Notes: generated from the letters alone by a model not told the origin. 64,000 bases of DNA from Hyparrhenia diplandra (GCA_015847255.1 JADLZK010004649.1:2790001-2854000), one strand, 5' to 3'. Shown: positions 47,102-58,448, counted from the stretch's first letter. Made by a program: numbers and translations.

Positions 47102-49041
47102 TGTTAACACCAAAATTTGGTAAAGCTTCGAATGACGAGTGGGCCGGCCGATCACAATTCGGTAAGGAAATCATTCGGCCGGGTGAAACCGCATCCATGA
47201 CATTTAGCATTCGGGAAGCCATTGTTATTCGGCTAAGGAGCCCGAGTCCGAGGAAGAGTTGAGCACGAGATGGTTCGAGATGTGAAGCTTCAAGAGGAAT
47301 ATCCTGGGATAAGGGCCCACGTCACGTGCAATCTCATGACTCGGAGAAGGCTTGGAGGACAATGTATCTTAGCTAGATATTTTCGTTATGTTTATTCGTA
47401 ATTAGTTAGGACTCGTCAAGCCCGTGGTATAAATATGAGACCCCTAAGAACCGTAAAAACGATCTACCAAATCAATACAACAAACCCGCTCCGTGCCTTG
47501 GCTCCGCGCCACCCTTCGAGTCCGGCCGTGTCGCCGATCTATCGCGAGAGGAATCATCGACTGCCGACCTCCGTAAGTACCAAGCAACCTTGCACTATGT
47601 CTAGTATCTCATCAGCGGATTTAGATTATTGCAAGTAGTCTTGTTCACGCTTAGTATCGCCAGCGGATTTAAGCTATCGGGACAAGATGGTTCTTTGTCG
47701 ATCATGAGCCATCCGGTGGGTTAAGGTCCGGGCTTAGAGCTAGTTATCGGCTTCATTAGATTTGGCAATCTAATGAATTCATTAAGTTACCAAGTGGTGC
47801 ATGCTTCTTATTTATTTATTTATTTAATTATGATTGCACACACTTTTGCCCAATTTAGATTGATGTGGCTCGGCTTTTATCGTATGTTAGATCTAGATGT
47901 CATCAATTCTTCCAATGTTCATCATTAGCTTATCATTAGATCTATCTCGTTCTTTCATAGCCTGAGCCTAGATCAATCTAGGTTGTTACGTGTTCGCGGG
48001 TTCCCAGCGTTTAGTCATGAGTCGTGCGGGCGGGAGGTTTTTGCGTGTGAGTTCCTTCTTCATGGACCCTGGTTCGGCAAGCTTGCCGAATACAGTTATG
48101 TGTTTACTCGTATCTTGCATGTGTGAGTCTACCTATCATTAGAGTCTAGTCTGGCAAGCCGTATGATGCGGTGGATTAGCTTGTTGCGGTGTATCATGCG
48201 GTGGATAGCTGTTAGGGACGAAGAGGGTTTAGAACGGTTAAGTCTAGCAAAGCCGTATCATGCGGTGGATTAGCTTGTTGTAGCGTATCATGCGGTGGAT
48301 TGTTGTTAGGACTCGATCGGGATAAATCTACGGCTTTGCTTTAGATTAGGTTTGCATATGTACTTTACTTGTCTATGCATACGCCGCTTCAACGAGTAAT
48401 GAGTATTTATAGATCCGTTTTAGATGTATGCGTGCTTTTAGCTTGTCATGGTTAGATTGTATCATGCGGTGGATTGATCTAGTTGTGGTAAGTGGTTTAG
48501 ATCCAGCAAGCAAGTGGTATCATGCGGTGGATTAGCTTGCAAGGGTTTAAGCTCGACGGGTTTAGGAAGGCTAGGCGCGGCGGAACTAGTTGGATGAAAC
48601 CTATGCATGTGTCATTTAGATTAGGTTTACATTTATGAGTTACCTACTTTTGTTCCATGTTGTCAATTAATTCGATCTACTTAATAGAGCTTTTTATGAT
48701 GTCATATCATGATGATCGACTTTATTTGTTCAAACACGTCTTCTATGATCATTCGGCAATTTGTTATTACATTACATCTTTATACATGCTTACGAATGCA
48801 TTCATTATCCTGGTCGATAGATAGCTCTCATAGCTATATGTCTTTACATCCGCCTTAGGGGCCATACATGCGAACTGCCTTGGTCTCACGTGCATGATCC
48901 GGATCTCACGTTTACCTCCTTGTCAATTAATGTGTCAAATTGATCGCACGCCTTCGGATCAAGACACTCGAGGCAAATCGAGTAAAGCCGCCTATTCCGC
49001 TTGTCGCTGTGTGCGGCGCAGAGTCGCTTTTTGTGCCTACA
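47102..49041 (+). repeat. 5' LTR
   Basis: TGTTAACACC...TGCCTACA, 1,940 bp. A TATA box at 47428-47434 (GTATAAATATG) should start genomic RNA near 47460. The section 48158-48535 contains six spaced copies of TATCATGCGGTGGAT or one-base variants. It is colinear with the 3' LTR, with many single-base substitutions and small indels, often at C/G runs. Confidence 0.9.
47428..47434 (+). promoter_or_regulatory. TATA box of the 5' LTR
   Basis: TATAAAT, about 330 bases into the LTR and conserved at 55708-55714 in the 3' LTR. It is the likely core promoter for the sense gag-pro RNA. Confidence 0.6.
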
Positions 49042-49080
49042 CACTTTTTGGCGGTCCTGGGACAACTCAAGGTCAAGACA
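49042..49080 (+). other. Primer-binding site region of the retrotransposon
   Basis: Directly after the LTR end the sequence CACTTTTTGGCGGTCCTGGG resembles the TTTGGCGACTCCGCTGGG type of gypsy primer site with 1-2 base changes. I do not assign the priming tRNA. Confidence 0.45.
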
Positions 49081-49082
49081 AG

Positions 49083-51690
49083 ATGCCCGAAGAAGTCAAC
49101 AAGAACAATGTCATTCGAGGTTCGGTTGAGTGACCTGTCAATTGACTCAAAAACCATGGTGAGAGATATGTGTGAAGCCTTCTCGCGAAAAGTGCATGTC
49201 ATGCTTCTCCAAGAACAAGAGCGGTGCAATCATCCGTAAGACAGATCTTCCCAAGATTGTGATGCCCGGTGATAAGGAATATGCTCGGCCGAGTTTCGGT
49301 GCCACGTAAGAGGGGGCGTAGAAGGAAGATGAAGAACCGACTCACGAAGAAATTCCGCCGGATGGAAGAGAGTGTTGCATTTGCCGTTGGAAGAGTAATG
49401 ACTAATCACAACACGGTGTTCTTCAATACTTTTCGCGTGATATCATGAAGGGCAGCTTTGGACCCGAAGTTTCATGAGCACTTTGAAAGACGGCTTGGTG
49501 AGCTTTCGGGGGCCAAGATACATACATGTGCCAAAGCCACCACCAAAGAAAGGAGCTACAAATCGGGAACTGGAGGAGAGAACAAGACACCAGAGAAGCC
49601 AAAAGAATCCGGAGCTAAGACACATGGAGAAGCGGCGTTCGGTGCACACAGGGAATCCTCTAGTATACAATACTTACTCAATAGCTCCAATGGCCGTGGG
49701 TTTGCAGAGAAATCCCTTTGGCCCCCGGGTTATCTGAGAGTTCATCGACTATTCCACCATCCATGCCATGCCAAATCCTCGGATATAGGCTAGCTTGGAC
49801 GGTGAGGACAATTCCATGGCTCTCGGGACTCAAATGTGGATATACTCCTAGCGAGGATGGACGATATGATGCAACACCAATTTGGGATTAAGCCCAAGAA
49901 TCGGCCCTATGTGTATCAGTCACCCTATCCCGATTGGTACAATGAGTGGCGCTTTCCTTCCGATTGAAGCCTCCAACCGATTTGACCAAGTTCTTCGGAC
50001 AAGATGACACCTCTACTACCGAACACGCCACTCGGTATCCGATCCAGCTTGGGAGAGCTTGCCAATGATGAAGCATGGAGGATTCGCTTCTTCCCATCAT
50101 CCCATACGGGTACGGCTTTTCACATGGTTTGCTACGTTGTCCGGCAAATTCTATTGGAACATGGTCCGATTTGGAGGACAAATTCCATTCATACTTCTAC
50201 AAGCGGTTCCAATGAGAAAGAACTCGTTGACTTGATGGGGTTGACGCTAAAAATATAATGAGTCACCACAAGAGTTCTTACGCAGGTTCAGAGAAACAAA
50301 GAATTCATGCTACTCTCTGAATTTGCGGACCATCGATTTCTTGCCATTTCAGAGCCATTCGGGGTATGCATCCAACCATCGAGAAAAGCTAGCCAGCATG
50401 GAGTTTGACGACCTTGGACAACTCTCAAGGTGCTTGTCACTCATGGCCAATCGGTTCAGAGCATCAAGAAGGACACCCGCTTTAAAGGGGGCAATGTGTC
50501 TTATCGGGCATACCACCACTTTACGGAAGGAGGAGAAGATGAAGATGATGGCCAAGAAGAGGTGGCATTTGCCGAACCGCTTGGGGCAAGGAGCCTGTCC
50601 GGGTTAATCGGTATTTGGATGAAGACACTCAAGGGGGCATATGACTTTGACATCTCCAAGTCGGACAAGCTCTTTGAGTTCTTGGTCAAGGAAGGACGTA
50701 TCAAGCTACCGGAGAATCATTCTATGAGACGTCTAGATTGGGTCAAGACTGGGAAATATTGTGGCTTCCATGACATGATCACTTACAACATCAACCATCG
50801 GCCGAATCTTCGTGCAGCAGATTGAGAGGGCTATGGCCTGGCGGGGGTCTCCTCAAGTTCAACAACAACATGAAGGTGGACAAGGAGCCCTTCCCAGCGA
50901 GCATGGTCACTTTTGATACATGCATGGTTTTACGCCAAACGATCCTAAGGGCAAAGGCCCAATGAAAGTGCCGACTTCCGAGAGGGCAAAGCAAAGTGGT
51001 TGATTGACCCTAGTCGGCAAATGTCGACATAGAGATCCGGAGGCGTCGTGTTCGGTTTCCAAATAGCCGAACAGAGAAAGGAGAAACCTCCAAACCAAGG
51101 GTGACATCTCGTATACTGCTGAATAAATGGTAAAGACAGCAAGAAAAGCAATATCATAGAGATCAGCAGCTTGCAGAAGAGCAGCGGAGGTATGAAGAGG
51201 AGATGTATCACCGAGAACGAGGAGGAGTACATGAAAGAACGAGAGGAGTCTCAATGGAACTCGTCCTTTCTTTAGGCATTGTTGGAATGAAGGCTTGAAG
51301 TCAGCCTGCTAGGAATAATTGCCCCGAATGCAAAGTGAGCAATACCACGGTAGTGCAGACAGCATCGAGTCAACCGCCGTCCCATCCAAGAAAGATGGGG
51401 GCACCCTTCCCAGGATGATCGGCATTTAAAAATAAAGACAAAGAAACCACACGCCAAGAAAAAGAATTGCAAAGATCAAGCATGGGCCGATGTGGAGGAT
51501 TTCGATGATGATCCGGACTCTCCTCAAGAGTATGTGTGGCAAAAGGGACAATGTTGCCCTCCCGGCCTAAGGAAGAGCCAAAAGAGAAGAGTCCAACACC
51601 TCGTAAATAGGGAGCTTAAGGAAGCAAAGCCCGAACGAAAGGTGTGGCGCCCCAAAGAAAAACTCGGGAAGCCGGTCGTTTGGCGGTAAG
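49083..51690 (+). CDS. gag polyprotein of the gypsy element, several frameshifts
   Basis: Gag forms the particle that packages the element RNA. A possible start is the ATG at 49083 (MPEEVNKNNVIRGSVE). The recognisable retrotransposon-gag domain lies at about 50040-50420: DEAWRIRFFPSSHTGTAF, then GPIWRTNSIHTSTSG, then YSLNLRTIDFLPF in another frame, REKLASMEFDDLGQLS in the next. Later come FDISKSDKLFEFLVKEGRIKL and RRLDWVKTGKYCGFHDMITY (about 50640-50790), a region typical of Tat-type gag, and PPGLRKSQKRRVQHLVNREL (about 51560), the link to protease. The frame changes at least four times, so no intact product is encoded as read. Start and end are approximate. Confidence 0.7.
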
Positions 51691-51884
51691 AGTATTCGAC
51701 AAGTGGGCGTTCGCGATATTAGCATGGTATTCTACATTCCAATAGAGTTTGCAGCTCCTATAGAACCGCTACCATGAATCAAGAGGAAGAAGATGCTTAT
51801 TCGGATGAAGAGGCCTATTCTCGATTTTGATAACAAAGAGATGATTGATCTCCTAGGACCGTTATTCTATCAAGACAGCCGTGT

Positions 51885-52298
51885 TTGGATGTGCCTAGGA
51901 AGCATAATCATTTGAAGCCTCTTTACCGAAAAAGGATACGTGAATGGAAAGCCTCGACTCATATGTTCATCGATGGGGGAGCTGCAATCAATATCATGCC
52001 ATACACAACTTTCAGAAAGCTAGGGATGACCAAGGAGGATTTGCTCAAGACAGACATTGTGCTCAGGGACTTTGCTGGAAATCCTTCAGATACCCATGGA
52101 GCCGTTCACGTTGAGTTGATGATCGGCTCAAAGACTTTGATCACTACCTTCTTTGTGGTTGATAGTAAGGGATCCTACAGCTTACTACTTGGAAGAGATT
52201 GGATCCATGCTAACTGTTGTGTTCCATCCACCATGCATCAAGTCCTCATCCAATGGAACGGTGATGATGTTGAGATAGTACAAGCCGACGATTGGTAA
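51885..52298 (+). CDS. Retropepsin-type aspartic protease domain of the gypsy element
   Basis: The longest clean frame in the element. It contains FIDGGAAINIMPYTTFRKLG, where DGGA takes the place of the usual DSGA catalytic loop (DGGA is common in this gypsy branch). Then comes FFVVDSKGSYSLLLGRDWIH, with the ILGRDW-like flap/C-terminal signature, and HQVLIQWNGDD. Retropepsins act as dimers to cleave Gag-Pol. The frame ends at a stop in EIVQADDW and nothing resembling RT follows. The start given is simply the first in-frame Met; the real protein is probably part of a gag-pro fusion. Confidence 0.85.
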   Translation: MDVPRKHNHLKPLYRKRIREWKASTHMFIDGGAAINIMPYTTFRKLGMTKEDLLKTDIVLRDFAGNPSDTHGAVHVELMIGSKTLITTFFVVDSKGSYSLLLGRDWIHANCCVPSTMHQVLIQWNGDDVEIVQADDW

Positions 52299-53215
52299 GC
52301 ATTGCCTCATTGAACCATCGCTCGGGAGTATGAAGGCGTGGAATGCTTCTCGGGGAAGAGAATGGGAAGAAGGTCCCTGTCAAGACTCGTTACAAAGACC
52401 AATAGCCAATCGAAATCATCGGCTCTCATAGTATTTTTTAGGGAAAAGAATTTCGTGTCGGCTTTTAAAGGATCAGTTATTGCAAGATGTGATTGGCCGA
52501 CACGTGAAATTCAGTAGTTTTGGGCAAAGATATTTGTTCTATTCATAAGAGATAGCCGATGTGTAACCATCGCCTTTTAGTAAAAAATACTCCATAGAGA
52601 ATTGGAGGACAGCCAAGCATAAATATTGTTATGTCGCCTTTAGTGCAAAAAATATAAAAAACATCAACTTGAAGCCAAAAGGATCTTTTTCAAGAACTTC
52701 AAGAGTTTGTTACAAAAAGCATTGCCGAATACATCATAAAGGATTCCTACTTAATTCTAATCTTAACTACTATTCGGCACAATCCCTCGATTGCAGATCT
52801 TCATTTCTTTTTCATGGTTTTCTCAAGGATCTCCTCGCATTCATGGCGTCGGTGGGTTCACCGGCATGTCGATTTACCACTACCTCGTAAGGCCAAGTGT
52901 CCCGCGTAGTTGCATTGATTGGCCGATAAAAATATTCTTTTAGAGGTTGCTTATTGGAGAAGCTAGCGTTGTCTGTTTCACCTTCCCTCGGACTGACATT
53001 TTTACCCTTGGTTGGTTTATTGGGAAAAGGAAAAGTGGAAGCGTATTCAATGCCACCGGTGAACAGTGCTTACGATTTGTCTGGAAGCAAGATTTTAATA
53101 TCCGGTTAGTAATGCCATCATCTATTCAGCAATAGTTTGTTAAATGCATTGATTCGGCAAGAATTCCGTGATTGCACAACAAAGGAATTAAAAGATCCAA
53201 CAGTAAAAAAGGGTT

Positions 53216-54220
53216 TTTATTGTTCATCCTAGATACAAACTAATCCTCCAAGAGGTTAAAAACAGCTTGGGGATCATTGGATAGAGCTACAGCGATGGCA
53301 TGATCTTCATATACATCCATGGATTCTTCAATATTGTCGATGTCCTCGGAGCTTCACGGAAACCGACTGGGTAGATGGAGTAATCTTCACCAGTCTGAGT
53401 TGACAAAGCTGTCAGACTCATGGCAGCCCTCAGATGCATCCCCTCAATGGCGACGTCGTTGATGCGATTATCTACCACATCCTCGAGGCGCTCGCCATCG
53501 CCTCGCCGGCCTTCACTTTGTTGGCAAAGACGGATGGCGGCCGCCGTCAAACGCGCATTTTCAAACTTGCGTACCGGCGATTTACGCTAGAAGTTTGCCG
53601 GTTTTCTTCAAACGGGGTTGTGATGGTCGTAATGGAATGTCACCGAGAAGGAAACGATGCAGAAAATAGAGTTAAGATCCGAATCGACCAAGTATTGGCG
53701 CCGCAGAGTCGCATTTTGATGGAATCTTCTTGATCGAGATTCTTAACGCAGCCTTTATGGAATACTCGCCAAATTCCTTGATGATCTCATCCTTCTTTTC
53801 TTCTCTCCTGCCGGTACCACGAGATCTTCCTCGAATCAGAGAAGTACTCCCAAAGATTGGAGAGGAAGGATCCGTTGGAAAAGAGGAGAGGTTGGAGTGG
53901 GTATTGAGAAAGCAGAGTAAGAATCGGCGTGGGCCAGAAAGAATGATAGATATAGGAAGGAGATTAGTCGATTGAAAAGCAAGACAATAAACGGTGAATG
54001 TCCGGGTATCGTTGAAGAAGATTCTTACTAAAGGCGTTGCCGCCGAGGAGCTTCGGCTTCCGCCGCTTCGCCCGCCGGCACTTACCGCGATCGTCACCAC
54101 CGCTTGCCATGGATGTTCGTCGAGAATGAGGGTTTTTTTTTGTTTGGTGGATGAGAAGTTGGATGATTGGAAAGCAAGAGCGGTTTTGGTTTTGGAGATA
54201 ACCACGAGAGATATTTTATA
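53216..54220 (-). CDS. Antisense gene B inside the gypsy element, unknown product, broken frame
   Basis: On the minus strand a TATA box (TATAAAAT, complement of 54213-54220) lies about 100 bases above an ATG at 54110 that opens MASGGDDRGKCRRAKRRKPK. The first frame stops after about 47 codons; a G|GTAAGT donor occurs nine codons in. Further down, coherent frames reappear: REEKKDEIIKEFGEYSIKAA (about 53790), then VVDNRINDVAIEGMHLRAAM to GEDYSIYPVGFRE (53355-53480), and after a one-base shift an acidic tail SMDVYEDHAIAVALSNDPQA ending at a stop (53240-53242). AATAAA (complement of 53216-53221) follows 19 bases later. The product is not recognised; it is hydrophilic, with a basic N-terminus and acidic C-terminus. 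Exons and frameshifts are not fully solved. Tat-lineage elements such as maize Grande are known to carry antisense genes; homology is untested. Confidence 0.55.
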
Positions 54221-54441
54221 AGTCAGATTGCATAGCCATGGAAAGATCGTTACATGGGCTTAAAATGTAATTGGGCCAGATAGTAAGTGGGCCAAAGCAG
54301 TTTCCAGGCTATTTGGGCTTTTCCAATCGTACGGTAAAGAGCAATTCGGCAAAATTCGGTTCAGTACTAAGACAGCCGAATTGGAAGGCGTGAAAATCAA
54401 TTCATAAAGACAAGCCATAGAAATTGGGGCTAAAACTGATT

Positions 54442-54447
54442 TTTATT
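54442..54447 (-). terminator. Polyadenylation signal of antisense gene A
   Basis: AATAAA on the minus strand, 54 bases past the TAG of exon 3 and upstream of the TATA box of gene B, so the two units would be separately terminated. Confidence 0.45.
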
Positions 54448-55103
54448 AACAAAGGAAGAGCCACTTTGATACGTGATTACATATCGCTTATACATTCCTT
54501 CCTAATCAAAGAGACTATTGTAGACATCCTTCAGCGCTTTGAATGCGGTCTGCATCCTCGTTGGGCGGTCAGGGCCTGGTGTTTCTACCATCTCTATCAT
54601 CCGATGAGAAGCGCCAATCAGGAGAGCGAACCTTCTCAACAAGCCTTCAAGAAATTTTAAAAGGGATGATAGGCAGAGGCAATTACAGAAAATGGAATGA
54701 CGTGGGAGTCGATTTAAGACTTACGGTTGAAGTTCCACTCATAGAAGTTCTGATTTCTTGCAAATATGTCTAGATCTTCCTCGATGTCTTCCATGTCTTC
54801 GACGGCTTGCTCGTGTGCCTCGCTCTAACCTGAGTGCCTCCCGCACTGCTGCAAGTTGGCGACAGAGTTCAGCAATCTCGGCATCATGAGGACTTGGGAA
54901 AATTGTCAAGAAGAGAAAAGAGTCTGATTCGGCAAGGAAGGAATGCATAAAATGCAAGTGAAAGAAGAACTTACTCCATTGCAGAGAGGCTAGGGCTAGC
55001 CGAACGCTTCAGATCTTGAGGAAAAGGAGGAAGGAAAATCTGGGTATATGAGAGAGATCTGGATAGCTGTTATTAGCTGAGGGGGTTCGCCTACGTTTAT
55101 ATA
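54442..55103 (-). CDS. Antisense gene A inside the gypsy element: three exons, about 105-residue unknown protein
   Basis: Minus-strand order: TATA box TATATAAA (complement of 55096-55103), a 5' UTR of about 90 bases, exon 1 ATGGA (54975-54979), intron 1 GTAAGT...AG (54893-54974, 82 bases), exon 2 (54725-54892), intron 2 GTAAGT...AG (54645-54724, 80 bases), exon 3 (54502-54644) with stop TAG, then AATAAA (complement of 54442-54447). Phases agree at both junctions, giving MDPHDAEIAELCRQLAAVRE at the start and RTRMQTAFKALKDVYNSLFD-like sequence (PTRMQ...) at the end. One extra base in exon 2 (about 54815-54825) breaks the frame between ALRLE and EAHEQAVEDMEDIEEDLD. The N-terminal half looks like a coiled coil and the middle is very acidic. 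No domain known to me. Confidence 0.6.
55096..55103 (-). promoter_or_regulatory. TATA box of antisense gene A
   Basis: The complement reads TGTATATAAACG. It lies about 120 bases from the ATG and about 277 bases from the 3' LTR, facing into the element and away from the LTR. Confidence 0.5.
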
Positions 55104-55379
55104 CAGAAAGAAGGCCAAGGAGCGGATTTGAGATGGCTGTAAGGAAGTAGAAAATCTATTCAGTGCTTGTCTTGAGAAGTGGAAACGACTTGGCTTGCCG
55201 ATTCACATTGGTGGAAATTCCGACGGCACGAGTCCCAAAGGGTTAAACAGTGTTGCAGGAAACTTCTAGAAAATGGGCCTTGTTAGTTTTAGCCCAGTTA
55301 AAAGCTTGGCCCGGGTTTTAGCATATCATGGTCAATTTCGGAGCAAAAGATATCATTTACTCCGAAATTGAGGGGCATA

Positions 55380-57314
55380 TGTTAACACCAAAATTTGGTA
55401 AAGCCTCGAATGACGAGTGGGCGGTGTATCACAATTCGGGTAAGGAAATCATTCGGCCGGGTGAAACCGCATCCATGACATCGTAGCATTCGGGAAGCCG
55501 TTGTTATTCGCTAAGGAGCCCGAGTCCGAGGAAGAGTTGAGCACGAGATGGTTCGGCGGATGTGAAGCTTCAAGAGGAATATCCGGGATAAGGGCCCACG
55601 CCACGTGCAATCTCACGACTCCGAGAAGGCTTGGAGGACAATGTATCTTAGCTAGATATTTTCGTTATGTTTATTCAGAATTAGTTAGGACTCATCAAGC
55701 CCAGGGGTATAAATATGAGACCCGGCAATCGTAAAACGATCTACCAAATCAATACAACAAACCCGGCTCCGTGCCTTGGCCCGTGCCACCCTTCGAGTCC
55801 GGGCCGTGTCGCCGATCTATCGCGAGAGGAATCATCGATTGTCCAACCTCCGTAGTACCGACAACCTTGCACCATGTCTAGTATCTCGTCAGCGGATTTA
55901 GATTATTGCAAGTAGTCTTGTTCACGCTTAGTATCGTCCAGCGGATTTAAGCTATCGGGGACAAGATGGTTCTTTTGTCGATCATGAGCCATCCTGGGCT
56001 AAGGTCGGCTTTAGAGCTAGTTATCGGCTTCATTAGATTTGGCAATCTAATGAATTCATTAAGTTACCAAGTGGTGCATGCTTCTTATTTATTTATTTAT
56101 TTAATTATGATTGCACACACTTTTGCCCAATTTAGATTGATGTGGCTCGCGGCTTTATCGTATGTTAGATCTAGATGTCATCAATTCTTCCAATGTTCAT
56201 CATTAGCTTGTCATTAGATCTATCTCGTTTTTTCATAGCTGAGCCTAGATCAATCTAGGTTGTTACGTGTTGCGGGTTCTTGCGCCGTTTAGTCATGAGT
56301 CGCGGCGGCAAGGCTAAGGTTTTTGCGTGTGAGTTCCTTCTTCATGGACCCTGGTTCGGCAAGCTTGCCGAATACGCTTATGTGTTTACTCGTATCTTGT
56401 ATGTGTGAGTCTACCTATCATTAGAGTCTAGTCCGGCAAGCCGTATGATGCGGTGGATTAGCTTGTTGCGAGTGTATCATGCGGTGGATAGCTGTTAGGA
56501 CGAAGAGGGTTTAGAACGGTTAAGTCTAGCAAGCCGTATCATGCGGTGGATTAGCTTGTTGCTAGCGTATCATGCGGTGGATTGTTGTTAGGACTGATCG
56601 GGATAAATCTCTGGCTTTGCTTTAGATTAGGTTTGCATATGTACTTTACTTGTCTATGCATACGCGCTTCAACGAGTAATGAGTATTTATAGATCTGTTT
56701 AGATGTATGCGTGCTTTTAGCTTGTCATGGTTAGATTGTATCATGCGGTGGATTGATCTAGTTGTGGTAAGTGGTTTAGATCTCAGCAAGTGGTATCATG
56801 CGTGGATTAGCTTGCAAGGGTTTAAGCTCGACGGGTTTAGGAAGGCTAGACGTGCGGCAGACTAGTTGGATGAAACCTATGCATGTGTCATTTAGATTAG
56901 GTTTACATTTATGAGTTACCTACTTTTGTTCCATGTTGTCAATTAATTCGATCTACGCAATAGAGCTTTATGATGTCATATCATGATGATCGACTTTATT
57001 TGTTCAAACCTGTCTTCTATGATCATTCGGCAACTGTTATTACATTACATCTTTATACATGCTTACCGAATGCATTCATTATCTGTCGATAGATAGCTCT
57101 CATAGCTATATGTCTTTACATCTGGCCTTAGGGCCATACATGCGGAACTGTCTTGGTCTCACCAGGCATGATCCAGATCTCACGTTTACCTCCTTGTCAA
57201 TTAACGAGTCAAATTGATCGCACGCCTTTGGATCAAGACACTCGGCAGTCGAGTAAAGCCGCCTATTCCGGCTTGTCGGTGTGTGCGGCGCAGAGTCGTG
57301 TTTTTGTGCCTACA
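55380..57314 (+). repeat. 3' LTR
   Basis: TGTTAACACC...TGCCTACA, 1,935 bp, colinear with the 5' LTR, with the TATA box at 55708-55714 and the TATCATGCGGTGGAT repeats at about 56440-56810. Preceded by the polypurine tract at 55370-55378. Confidence 0.9.
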
Positions 57315-57803
57315 GAGGATGAAGAAACACCCTACATGAAAATTATACATCTTGAGAAGTTATGAAACTTTGTAGTTGACCATTTTTTGATTTGAATCCA
57401 TTTAGGGCATCAAATAGTCAACTTTCACTCCAATTTGTATAATATGGGGGGCGGAATGAGATATGGACACATGTAAGTGAGTAGCCAGTGGAGGGAGGGC
57501 GTACACGCAAGGGGGAGGTCACGGGTTCCAAGCCCAACGGCCGCGTAGCGTGCAATTTTGCGCTGGCCGGTGGGGCCTACTCCTGAAGGTCTCGCTGCTT
57601 GGCTTGTGGTGCTCGATGGTGGCAGCAAACCAAAGCACGACAGATAAGTATGCCCCATGCATGTTTGATAAAATGTGGCAAAGGAGGTGAACTCATCGGG
57701 CTTAAGGATGAGGTTGTTGTATACAAATCAAGGCAAACCCAACCAAACATAAACATGTCCCAACCTCAGCATCGCAAGTAACCAAACAAACATGTCTTGG
57801 TGC

Positions 57804-58370
57804 CAGAGTATCTCCAACAGTTTGGTATATCTATTTCTGATCATCTATTTTTGGAAAAATGAGAAAAACTCCGCTCCAACACTTGGGCATATAGCTTCCC
57901 ATCTTTTACCAACTTCCCAAGTTACTGTCATTTGTGTGCATATATGCGCGTTGCGCAGGAGCGCGCATCCGGGGTATTGCGCCTGCTCCCGATGCGAAAG
58001 CAGTACTACCGTTTTCTAGCAAAGGCAGCCCTACAACGGTGGATGCTTTGGCTGATTGTCCAGTCCTTGTGGCCTCGCCATACACCATTGGCGGCCACTG
58101 CTCCGCCATAAACGATTCTCCAGATCGGTGTGTGAAAGAAGGACGCGACGGTGGTGGCTTCGCCCGAAGAGGGAGGGTTCATGCGTGAAACTAAACCGAC
58201 CGGGAAAATAAGGTCTCAGGGCCTTTTTTTTTTCTTTGCCCAGTCTAAAATAGCAAACTATTGGAGATCAGCTGTTTTTTTTACTTGACGTATAATTCTA
58301 GAAGTTGTCGAATCATAAGATTTACCTAGTACAATTTGATAAACTTTGGAGAAGCTCTAAACTATTCTGA
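57804..58370. mobile_element. Non-autonomous TIR element of the AGCATCTCCAAC type, inside the CACTA core
   Basis: Left end AGAGTATCTCCAACAGTTTG; complement of the right end AGAGCTTCTCCAAAGTTTA. It resembles the 44200-45199 element in its ends and in having a GCGCGC-containing middle (57940-58180). Boundaries approximate. Confidence 0.45.
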
Positions 58371-58448
58371 CTTAGTTTTGCTAGCAAGGCTGTTATAAGA
58401 GAGAACCAAACACACTCATAATGGCTTAGCTGTGCAGTTGCGCTGCTT

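Larger units (their letters stand above)
47102..57314 (+). mobile_element. Ty3/gypsy LTR retrotransposon (Tat-like), gag-pro only, with antisense genes
   Basis: 10.2 kb, with LTRs 47102-49041 and 55380-57314, a gypsy-type primer-binding region just after the 5' LTR (TTTTTGGCGGTCCTGGGA, compare TTTGGCGACTCCGCTGGG), and a purine tract GAGGGGCA right before the 3' LTR. Coding order on the plus strand is gag (about 49083-51690) and aspartic protease (51885-52298). I find no RT, RNase H, integrase or chromodomain, so it depends on a helper. Between protease and the 3' LTR are two antisense transcription units. Flanking pentamers are TCGGA and GAGGA, an imperfect target duplication. The host sequence is the CACTA arm: joining across the element restores GACCTCGGATGAAGAAACAC. 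Confidence 0.88.

Noticed and set aside
48158..48540. Spaced 15-base repeats that resemble a CRISPR array
   Set aside because: Spacing is irregular, the repeats are short, the array lies in both LTRs of a plant retrotransposon, and there are no cas genes.
52299..53215. Search for reverse transcriptase or integrase remnants after the protease
   Set aside because: All three plus-strand frames were read; none has YxDD, RNase H or zinc-finger/DDE-like motifs.
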